Part shown: positions 20,541 through 29,003 of the stretch, piece by piece
Layout of the letters: each line of letters starts with the position of its first letter
Position numbering within the stretch: position 1 is the stretch's first letter
NCBI GenBank assembly: GCA_963989245.1
Contig: OZ022342.1
Span: 47,871,910 to 47,935,909 of the forward strand
Source: Nansenia antarctica
Lineage: Eukaryota > Chordata > Actinopteri > Argentiniformes > Microstomatidae
Length of the DNA stretch: 64,000 nucleotides
Direction of reading: 5' to 3'
Program-made: the position numbers and the translations under genes
Notes under the pieces: model-generated
The model's database searches: none
Told to the model about the DNA's origin: nothing
Seen by the model: the letters and a program-made list of their open reading frames with translations, nothing else

Positions 20541-20734
20541 ACATGTGGTACACATGTATTCAATGTATTCAATGTATTGGTACATGGCTATTCAAGCTTG
20601 GTAGGGAATCCTCTTAATTCAATTCAGCCTCTCGTAAGGCTGGTTTGTTTAGGCCTGTTTAGACACAGATGAAGAATCATCCAATAAAGCGTTTGAATCT
20701 CACGACGTCACCGCCTCTTAGATTGTAAACATAA

Positions 20735-21162
20735 GTGCAATATTGTAATACAACTGTGAACATTTCTGGCAGCTACTAGACTGGAATATGAGTGAAATAT
20801 TGAGATACAACTGTGAACATTCTAAATCTGCTACTGCGACACTTTAATGAATGTGCAACAAGTATTATGTGCAATATGAAACAACCCATGTTTACATAAG
20901 GTTCAGATATAGGAAAAAGTTTGGATATTTATAGCATAGCATAGAGTACAGCACAGTGTTTTATTGTATAGTAGATAGTGTACATAGCCTTTATTATTGT
21001 CAACCAGCTCTTTTCTCTTTTTTGTTTTACCCTTGGCTCTCTTGTTTTTAGTTCTTTTTTCCAAGCACCAGGGGAGCCCCCCCTCCTAAATGTCATTGTA
21101 CGGTACCTGTACTGTATTAATGACAATAAAGACCATTCATTCATTCATTCATTCATTCATTA
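20735..21162 (+). mobile_element. LINE family A copy 4 (3' UTR only)
   Basis: Plus-oriented 3' UTR (AGTGCAATATTG ... CCAAGCACCAGGGGAG ... GACAATAAAGACC) and (CATT)n tail ending at 21162. The next host exon begins only 9 bp after the tail. Confidence 0.85.
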
Positions 21163-21170
21163 TCCCACAG

Positions 21171-21371
21171 AACGACGAGGGCTTGGAGAGATGTGACTCC
21201 TCCTCCGTCCTACAGCCGGTCTGGGAGCGCCACCCACACCACACCACCATCACAAAGACCCACGGCCCTGCTCATTACTACGCCGCGACCCCCATCACTG
21301 CGTCCTCCTTCCGCCCGCCAAAGCCAAGCGTGACCCAGACCTCAGGTGACCTCAGAGCGAGACCCCCCCAG
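21171..21371 (+). CDS. Exon of plus-strand coiled-coil gene
   Basis: 201 nt, 67 codons, phase 0 at both ends, bounded by TATCCCACAG and CAG then GTACGC. The segment from NDEGLERCDSSS to RARPPQ is rich in His, Thr and Pro (HPHHTTITKTHGPAHYY) and is probably disordered. It is squeezed between two LINE 3' tails that point toward it from both sides (21162 and about 21376). Not recognised. Confidence 0.6.
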
Positions 21372-21375
21372 GTAC

Positions 21376-24300
21376 GCTGAGAATCAGAATCAGAATCAGA
21401 ATCAGAAGACTTTTATTGCCATGACATGTAAACATGTTAGGAATTTGGTTTGGAACAATGGAGCACGGTTTACAGCAGGACAGGTGCAAGACAGGACAAG
21501 ACCAACATCAAAGTGCAAGAGTCATAATTAATATAAATATAAAGTGCAGAGATCAAGTGTTCAAGTGTTCATATCCAGACAGTCCAGTGGGGGTGGAGGG
21601 AGGGTAGATAGATAGGGGGTCAGGTCAGGGGGGGGGGGGGGGCAGCGGCATTTAGGAGCCGGATGGCTGTGGGGAAAAAGCTGTTTGTATGTCGGGCCTT
21701 CACAGTTTTTAGGGACCGCACCCTCCTGCCTGAGGGGAGCGGGGCGAAGAGACCGTGTCCTGGGTGTGCGGGGTCAGCCATGATCTTCCTGGCCCTCCCC
21801 AAAGCCCTACTTTTAAACAGGGCCTCAAGGGGGGGCAAAGGGCAGCCAATCACCCTCTCCGCCGAGCGTATCACCCGCTGCAGCTTGACCTTGTCCTTGG
21901 CCGCTGCAGCGGGGAACCAGATGATGATGGCGGAGGTGACGATGGACTCAATGATGGCCGTGTAGAAATTCACCAGCGTGGTCTTAGGAAGGTGGAATTT
22001 CCTGAGCTGCCTCAGGAAAAACAGTCTCTTCTGGGCCTTTTTTGTGAGGGCGTCGATGTGGGGCCCCCACTTCAAGTCCCGAGAAACTGTCACCCCAAGG
22101 AAGCGGCATGACTCCACTGTGGTGACTGGAGTGCCTCCCAGTATGATTGGAGAGGGAGGGGGTGGGTTCCTCCTGAAGTCCACTATCAGCTCCACTGTCT
22201 TAAGAGCATTCAGCTCTAGGTTGTTCCGGGTGCACCAGGAGACCACCAAGTCAATCTCGCTCCTGTAAGCAGATTCATCCCCCCTGGAGATGAGCCCTAC
22301 CAGGGTGGTATCGTCCGCGAACTTGAGGAGCTTGACCGACTGGTGGCTGGAGGTACAGCAGTTGGTGTAGAGGGAAAACAGGAGGGGAGACAGGACGCAG
22401 CCCTGCGGGGAACCGGTGCTGATGGTCCTCAGCTCAGAGATGGACTTCCCGAGCTTCACCCGCTGGGTCCTGTTGGACAGAAAGTTCGTGATCCACCTGC
22501 AGGTGTAGTCAGGCACCTGCAGTGCAGAGAGCCCACACTCCAGTATGGGAGGCAAGATAGTGTTGAATGCCGAACTGAAGTCAACGAACAGGATTCTGGC
22601 GTAGGTCCCGGCCGTGTCCAGATGTTCTAGGACATGGTGTAGGGCCATGTTGACCGCGTCCTCCACGGACCTGTTGGCTCTATACGCGAACTGCAGGGGG
22701 TCTAGGAGAGGGTCTGTGATGGACTTTAGGTGGGCAAGGACAGGGCGTTCAAAGACCTTCATGACTACAGAGGTCAGGGCAACGGGTCTGTAGTCATTCA
22801 GGCCCGTGATCCTCGACTTTTTGGGGACAGGGATAATGGTGGAGGTCTTGAAGCAGGCTGGTACCTGACAGCACTCCAGGGAGGAGTTGAAGATGTTGCT
22901 GAACACAGGGGACAGCTGGTCAGCGCAGAACTTCAACATGGAGGGTGAGACAGCATCCGGACCGGCCGCCTTCCGGGGGTTCTGTCTCTTGAACAGGCGG
23001 TTCACCTCTCTCTCTGAGACAGAGAGGTGTGGGCGGGCAGAGGGGGTGGGGCTCAGGGGAGAGAAGGGAGGAGGAGGGGAGGTTGGGGAGAGGGGGGGGG
23101 GAGCTGGGGCAGTAGTAGAGGGGGCAGACTGTGGGCGGGCAGAGGGGGTGGGGCTCAGGGGAGAGAAGGGAGGAGGAGGGGAGGTTGGGGAGAGGGGGGG
23201 GGGAGAGGGGGCAGTAGTAGAGGGGGCAGACTGTAGTTCGAATCTGCAGTAAAACTTGTTCAGTTCATTTGCAAGGAGAGTGCTTTCTGTGGTCTGAGGG
23301 GGTTTTGGTTTATAGTTGGTGATTTGTTTTAGACCCTTCCAGACAGAGGCAGTGTTGCCATCTGAGAATTGTTGTTGCAGTTTCTCAGAGTAGCGATGTT
23401 TTGCTTGCTTAACAGCTGCCTCGAACTTGTACCTGGCGTCTCTAAACCTGTTCTTGTCACCCCTCTGCCAGGCATCCTCCTTCTCCAACCTCAGCCTTCT
23501 GAGCTGGGCTGTGAACCAGGGTTTGTCATTATTATAACTGACCCTGGTCCGAGTTGGAACACACGCTTCCTCGCAGTAGCTGACGAATGACGTCACAGTG
23601 TCAGTGTACGCATCCAAGTCGTTACCGGCCTCAGCCCCCGCCCACTCCACATAGCCCTCGTCACAGCCAGCCCGCTCTAACCAGGCGCTGGTTTTCTCCT
23701 TAGCCTCGCTGTTCCATGTTCTGAACGACTTAACTACAGGTTTTGACACTTTTAGTCTCTGCCTGTAGGATGGGATCAGATGGACAATGTCGTGGTCAGA
23801 TTTGCCCAGCGCAGCTCGGGAGACAGCGTGGTAGGCGTTCTTGATGGTACAGTAGCAGTGGTCTAGCGTCCTCTCCCCCCGAGTGGGGCATTTGACCTGC
23901 TGCCGATATTTGGGCAGAGCCCGGCTCAGATTTGCTTTATTAAAATCCCCCAACACAATCACAGCACTGTCCGGATATAAACGTTCAGTCTCCATAATAT
24001 GCTCAGCTAATGCGCTCTGTGCCTCTTCGACAGCAGCGTCTGGTGGGATGTACACACAAGCAAGAATAAAAGAGCTGAACTCACGGGGCGAGTAAAACGG
24101 GCGACAGTTAATGATGATGAGTTCTAGGGCAGTCGAGCAGTGTTGTTTAATCACTGTCACGTCAGTACACCAGGACTCGTTAACGAAAAAACATACCCCT
24201 CCTCCGCAGACTTTTCCGGACGAAAGTGTGTCCCTGTCGGCTCGGTACAGCTGGAAGCCCTCCAGTTGTACTGCTGCGTCTGGGACGTCCTCAGAGAGCC

Positions 24301-24750
24301 AGGTCTCCGTGATGGCATAAGCTGCTGAAGAGTAGTAGTCCTTGCTTTTCGCCACAAGGCACCGGAGTTCGTCCATTTTATTACATAATGAGTTCACATT
24401 GGCTAGAAATATTCCTGGGAGTGGAGTGCGGGAGCCGCGTCTTCTCAGTCTAGCGAGAGCCCCGGCTCTCTTCCCCCGCTGGCGTCACACCCACCTCACA
24501 GCCTGGGTGAAGATTGCGGTTCCTCGGATCAGGATATCCAGCACGTCCGTAGGTCGGGTGAGGAAAATAGGAAAAATGTCCAAGGGGGTGGAATCCCTGA
24601 GACATAAGAGTTCTTCTCTAACATAAGAGATGTCACAGAACACAAATCCAGACATACAGACACACCAAACAACACTCCACAGTACCACAGCTGCCATGGA
24701 CGGCGCCATCTTGGACATGCGCACAAGCACAAGTCATGCGCACAAGCACA
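21376..24750 (-). mobile_element. Near-full-length CR1/L2-like LINE, family B
   Basis: Minus-strand non-LTR retrotransposon with a tandem GATTCT tail (plus AGAATC repeats at 21379-21405), a short 3' UTR, and a long ORF with endonuclease and RT. The right (5') boundary is near 24750, where a 19-bp tandem (GCGCACAAGCACAAGT) occurs. It lies within an intron of the coiled-coil gene, antisense to it, starting about 5 bp past the splice donor. Confidence 0.9.
21620..24730 (-). pseudogene. LINE ORF2: AP endonuclease plus reverse transcriptase, one stop
   Basis: A single frame from 24730 to 21620 (1,036 codons) interrupted only by an in-frame TGA at 24485-24487; the first ATG is at 24718. Domain order: basic leader, AP-type endonuclease (ETWLSEDVPDAAV, LGDFNKANLS, GKSDHD), a proline-rich linker with an in-frame 34-codon tandem duplication (plus 23029-23232), RT (AGPDAVSPSMLKFCADQL, LNDYRPVALTS, FVDFSSAFNTI, STGSPQGCVLSPL, catalytic FADD), then thumb and C-terminal domain. 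All endonuclease and RT motifs I can check are present. The TGA lies upstream of the endonuclease, so internal initiation could still yield a catalytic protein (inference). Confidence 0.85.
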
Positions 24751-24860
24751 AGTCCTGCCCCCGCTCGTCAACCCTCCCCGGCCTGAAACGTGCGCTTCCC
24801 CATCCCTGCCTCCCTCGCGCCCTGCCACCTGCACCTCCCATCACTAAAGACAGACACCAG

Positions 24861-26255
24861 GCAGAGCTCAGACACCCATTCTGCCCTGACCAGGCAGAGC
24901 CGCCGCCGTTCTGCCCTGACCCCAGGCTCAAAGTCGTCAACATAGCGCGCAAGATCTTGATAGAGGAGAAGGAGGAGCGGAAGAGGGAGTGGGCGACAAA
25001 TATGATGGATCTGGAAGACGAACGGGAGAGTTGGCTGGCGGAGGTGATGGAGAAGGTGGAGGTGAAGTGTAGGGAGATGCGCGGGGCGATGGAGAGCAGA
25101 GGCGACCCTGGAGGTCAACCACAACAGGAGGTACAGAGGATGAGAGTCGGGGAGGACAAAAAGAGGAAAGTGCAGAACATTTTGGATGAAGAAATAAAGA
25201 GAGGAAAGGAGAGGATGAAGATCCTTGAGAAAGAGATTAAGGAGAAGGAGAAGGAGAAGAAGCACAAAGTGGAGGCAGAAAAAGAGAGAGAGAAAGATCG
25301 AATTAAGATCCTGGAGAAGGAGGGAAAGGAAAAGAAGAAGAAGGAAAAGGAAATGGAAAAGGAGGCAAAGAGGAAAGAGAAAGAAGAGAAATTAAGATCG
25401 GAGGAGGAGAAAAATATAGAAAACGAACGGATCAAGAACCTGAAGAAAGAAAAGAAAACAAAGGAAAAGGAAGAGATATCACAACTGGAGGAAGAAAGGA
25501 AGAAGGAAAAGGAGAGGATTAAGAACCTGGAGAAGGAGAAGAAGGAGAGAGAACAGGCAGAGAAACTGCAGCTAGAGCGAGAGAAGAAGAGAGACAAAGA
25601 GGAGGTGAAGAGCAGGAAAGAAGAAGAAACGAAGGCAAAGGAAAAGAAAAAGCAAGCCTTGTTACAGCTGGAGAAAGAAAAAAAAAAGTACAAGATATGA
25701 TGCAGTACGGCGAGAAGGAGGAGAGAAAGACAAGAGAGAAGGAGGAGAAACTGCAGAAAAAGATTGACAAAGGGGTGGCGAAGTGCCGGGAGAAAGAGAG
25801 GAAGCGGAAGGAGAAGGAGGAGAAGAAGATAGCCGAACTGGAGAAGAAGAAAGCAATAGTCGACGAGAAGGTCCGAAAGCAGGCGGAGAAAAACCGAAAG
25901 CTTAAACTAAGGATCTGGGAAAAAGAAGAGCTGTTCAGGAAGAAGCAGGAGATGAAAGAAAAAGAAAAACGAAGGATCTGGGAAAAAGAAGAGCTGATAA
26001 GGAAGAAGCAGGAGATGAAAGAACAAGAAAAGGAGGACAAGAGGAAGGCAGCTGAATTGGAGAAGAAGAAAGCCATAATCGACGAGGAGGTCCGAAAGCA
26101 GGAGGAGGAAAACCGAAAGCTTAAACAAAGGATCTGGGAACAAGCCCAAACCACTGCCAAGTGACATCAGAGGAGGAAGTGACATCAGATGAGGAAGTGA
26201 CATCAGATGAGGAAGTGACATCAGATGAGGAAGTGACATCAGATGAGGAAGATTA
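24861..26255 (+). CDS. Large coiled-coil exon, two apparent frameshifts
   Basis: Two phase-0 acceptors are possible: ACACCAG at about 24860 and CCTGACCAG at about 24902. The encoded region is an extremely Lys/Glu-rich helix (repeated RIKNLEKEKK and EKEREKDRIKILE patterns), then repeats with RIWEKEELFRKKQEMKEKEK, and finally an acidic tail of VTSDEE repeats ending at a donor (GATTA then GTAAGT, 26256). The frame changes twice: at or near a 10-A run (25678-25687) and again between about 26110 and 26160. Homopolymer or repeat assembly errors, real decay, or unseen introns are possible. Family not recognised; coiled-coil composition gives no specific function. Confidence 0.5.
26161..26250. repeat. 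18-bp in-frame tandem repeat, five copies
   Basis: GTGACATCAGATGAGGAA repeated (first copy GAGGAG variant). Read in the frame that reaches the donor at 26256, it encodes VTSDEE. The other two frames stop in each unit. Confidence 0.9.
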
Positions 26256-26267
26256 GTAAGTGTAGAA

Positions 26268-26388
26268 CTTTTAGGTGTAGAACTTCTATAGGTATAGAAT
26301 TTGGCTTAGGTGTAGAACTTCTATAGGTATAGAATTTGGCTTAGGTGTAGAACTTTTATAGGTATAGGATTTGGCTTAGGTGGAGAAC
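26268..26388. repeat. 35-bp tandem repeat, about 3.5 copies
   Basis: Unit GGTGTAGAACTTCTATAGGT then ATAGAATTTGGCTTA, with a few substitutions. Intronic. Confidence 0.9.
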
Positions 26389-26420
26389 TTGTCACATTTA
26401 GTTAAGGACACCTGAACACA

Positions 26421-26500
26421 TGGCCGGCCAGGGTTTGAACCGCCAAGCTGCCGACCTTTCGATCCTTAGACGCCGGTTCTACCTCTTGAGCCAGTCGCCC
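26421..26500 (-). mobile_element. tRNA-derived SINE head or tRNA pseudogene
   Basis: On the minus strand, an A-box-like TGGCTCAAGAGG and a B box GGTTCAAACCC (plus 26431-26441) about 45 bp apart. The body does not fold as a clean tRNA by eye. It lies in the last intron of the coiled-coil gene. Confidence 0.5.
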
Positions 26501-26595
26501 TAAATATGAAATATGACATTTTTGTGAACGCATGTTTACTAGATTCTGACCCAGTAATCTTAGAACTGAAGCTAACCACTGTGCTTCTATTGCAG

Positions 26596-26614
26596 TGATT
26601 CATCTAACTACTAA
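26596..26614 (+). CDS. Last coding exon of plus-strand coiled-coil gene
   Basis: The acceptor TGCTTCTATTGCAG ends at 26595. Joined to GATTA at the donor 26255, it continues the VTSDEE frame as DYDSSNY and then TAA at 26612-26614. The exact frame fit and immediate stop are the evidence. A polyadenylation signal follows at 26634. Confidence 0.5.
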
Positions 26615-26633
26615 CTTTGGGATGGTGTGGAGG

Positions 26634-26639
26634 AATAAA
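26634..26639 (+). terminator. Polyadenylation signal AATAAA
   Basis: AGGAATAAAATAAAATAAAA, 20 bp after the proposed stop codon of the coiled-coil gene. Confidence 0.45.
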
Positions 26640-27156
26640 ATAAAATAAAATACAAGTGAAGAAAAAACAAAATAGTCTTGGGGGTACCTCTTCAAAATAC
26701 AGGAGGGTGCCCTGTGATATCCCTTCAGCTATTTTCAGATATTAACCCCTTCATGCCCAAAATGCAAAATACTCAAATCAATCAAATGCATCAAATTGAG
26801 GTACCCCCAAGCAACAAGAAACAGCAGGGAAAGAAAACTTTACCTGACAAAACAAGGTTCAACCCCATGGCTCCTGGACTAAGAGAAAGAAAAAAAGGAA
26901 AGAAAAAGAGATGGAAATAAAGAGAAATCTATTTTTTTTTCTCAACCTGGGGTTGTTTCTGTCTCTGAAGACTCGCTCTTTTCTTATTGCTCTTTCTAAA
27001 AACCAAAGATTTGCCATTTTGTACGAAGCTAACAGAGAAAAAACACTTTTCCAACCGACGCTTTAAGGCTGACTCGTTCCCATAGCGACGCGGCTCTAAC
27101 ATCAAGCTTAGCCAGGCAGGGGGGAAGGTGGCTAACTTTCTAACCACAAAATAAGA
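26640..27156. other. Intergenic, no gene seen
   Basis: A minus-strand frame at 27189-26929 runs into the CA repeat at its start and has no other support. Confidence 0.5.
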
Positions 27157-27192
27157 CACACAGACACACACACACACACATACACACACAGG

Positions 27193-27232
<40 letters not shown>
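27157..27232. repeat. (CA)n microsatellite, interrupted
   Basis: CA dinucleotides with GACA, TACA and GGTCA interruptions. Confidence 0.92.
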
Positions 27233-27234
<2 letters not shown>

Positions 27235-27326
27235 CACCGGTCACAGATACACATACAAAATAAGTCAGTCTTAATTTGTATGCAACAGGCAGTCTTAATT
27301 AGACTGGTCCTTAGACCCTAACCTGA

Positions 27327-27673
27327 TAATATAAGACTAGTCTAAGGCTTAGACCAGTCTTAATCTATGTTTATGAGAATATAAAACTAGTCTAAGGCTT
27401 AGACCAGTCTTAATCTATGTTTATGAGAATATAAAACTAGTCTAAGGCTTAGACCAGTCTTAATCTATGTTTATGAGAATATAAAACTAGTCTAAGGCTT
27501 AGACCAGTCTTAATCTATGTTTATGAGAATATAAGACTAGTCTAAGGCTTAGACCAGTCTTAATCTATGTTTATGAGAATATGAGACTAGTCTAAGGCTT
27601 AGACCAGTCTTAATCTATGTTTATGAGAATATGAGACTAGTCTAAGGCTTAGACCAGTCTTAATCTATGTGTA
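27327..27673. repeat. Minisatellite, 50-bp unit, about 7 copies
   Basis: Each unit contains AGACTAGTCTAAG, a single G, then CTTAGACCAGTCT, a 13-bp hairpin with one mismatch (some copies have AAACTAGTC), followed by TTAATCTATGTTTATGAGAAT. The first and last units differ slightly. Confidence 0.95.
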
Positions 27674-27894
27674 TGCCTCCAATTAGCTTTCGTAAAGTTC
27701 ACATACTTTTCCCAACCTATATTGTGAATGTTTGAATGATGTATTGAGTATGGACAAGAACAATACAATAATGTGTATGTTCTTAGATGAAACAGATTGT
27801 GTTTATTCATTATTATAACTTAGATGAAGATCAGACCATGTTTTAAGACAAATGTAAACATAAATGCAGGTCATTCCAAAAGGTCCACTGTACT

Positions 27895-27896
<2 letters not shown>

Positions 27897-27958
<62 letters not shown>
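27897..27958. repeat. (CA)n microsatellite
   Basis: About 62 bp of uninterrupted CA, followed by a G-rich unique block (27960-28130). Confidence 0.96.
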
Positions 27959-27959
<1 letters not shown>

Positions 27960-28144
27960 ACAACTCGACCTTTGGGTGAGCTAGGGGAACGCGGTCTTCG
28001 CCGGGGGGTGCAGGGGGGACGCCCAGGTGCAGGGGGGTGGGGCAGGTGCAGGGTTGGGGAGGGCCCAGAGGCCACTGACCTGCCCCCTACTGGCTGTGAG
28101 GGGCAAGCACACTTTACAATGTCCACAGGAATTGTCCCTGTCTA

Positions 28145-28145
<1 letters not shown>

Positions 28146-28206
<61 letters not shown>
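28146..28206. repeat. (ATT)n microsatellite
   Basis: About 20 ATT units, possibly the tail of an unrecognised retroelement. Confidence 0.95.
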
Positions 28207-28746
28207 CATCAAACTGAAGCAAGCGAACGTTATCTCTGCCGACCGCTAGCTGCTCCACTGACAGCTCGCTTCTGTTTCAGGCTGCGGTGGCTATCACCAT
28301 AAAAGAAAACCCGGATCGCATCACGGATCTGGATCAACCACCAACAACCTGTATATCAACATTTAGCTTAGAACTTGCAGTTTCTAACTACGGTAGCTAT
28401 GTTGTGAATACATATTTGTAAGAAATCCTGTCATAATATCGAAGTGAAATGGTTCTTACCTTGTATTTCAGTCAATATTCGTTGTCTGCTTTCACAACAC
28501 ACTTGTGGAGGTCGGGATGAGTCTTGCCAAGGAAAACTCACTTGACTCCAGTCCAGTTTTTATTACTGCAGTTTGCGAAAGAAAGATATTTGGCCACACC
28601 AGGTTTTGCGGCGAGCATTAAAAAGTGAAATCTCACGAAACCGAGCGTTCTACGGGTCTGTCCCTGTAAACATGATCTCATAACTTAATACAACACTTTA
28701 AAAATCACATAGAGGTATATTTTTATGTTGAAATGTAACAATATAT
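28207..28746. other. No gene seen
   Basis: Unique sequence. A minus-strand donor-like AAG then GTAAGAACC near 28461 could mark an untranslated exon, but nothing else supports one. Confidence 0.35.
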
Positions 28747-28982
28747 TGTAGTGCCGGAGGAAAAAGGAAAGACGTAGGCAACGTAATGATAACTGTTTAA
28801 TCAAAATAACAACTTGTACTCTCAGTACAGGACCAGAAAATAGATCACCAAAACTCTTGTCTCTAAACAGGAAGGTGCAACGTTAATAATCTTCCCCTCT
28901 GCCCCTAGTGCCAGAACTGGTTCCCTCCCACTACACAACCAACAGTAAGAGGAGAACATGAACCCATAATGTAGTCACTACA
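28747..28982 (-). repeat. 3' LTR of the Ty3/gypsy element
   Basis: 236 bp; by eye no difference from the 5' LTR. Confidence 0.96.
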
Positions 28983-28999
28983 CCAGCCCCCCCAGTGTT
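28983..28999 (-). other. Polypurine tract
   Basis: On the minus strand ACTGGGGGGGCTGG directly precedes the 3' LTR, the expected site for plus-strand DNA priming. It is purine-rich rather than pure purine. Confidence 0.7.
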
Positions 29000-29003
29000 C
29001 ACC

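Noticed and set aside
24768..26239. Several minus-strand Ser/Phe/Leu-rich frames
   Set aside because: Antisense of the Lys/Glu-rich exon; purine-rich sense DNA gives long stop-free antisense frames.
26421..26500. Functional tRNA gene
   Set aside because: Box spacing is long and no proper acceptor stem is seen; SINE head or pseudogene more likely.
26929..27189. 86-codon minus frame
   Set aside because: Starts inside the CA repeat and ends in poly-Lys from an A/T run; no other evidence.
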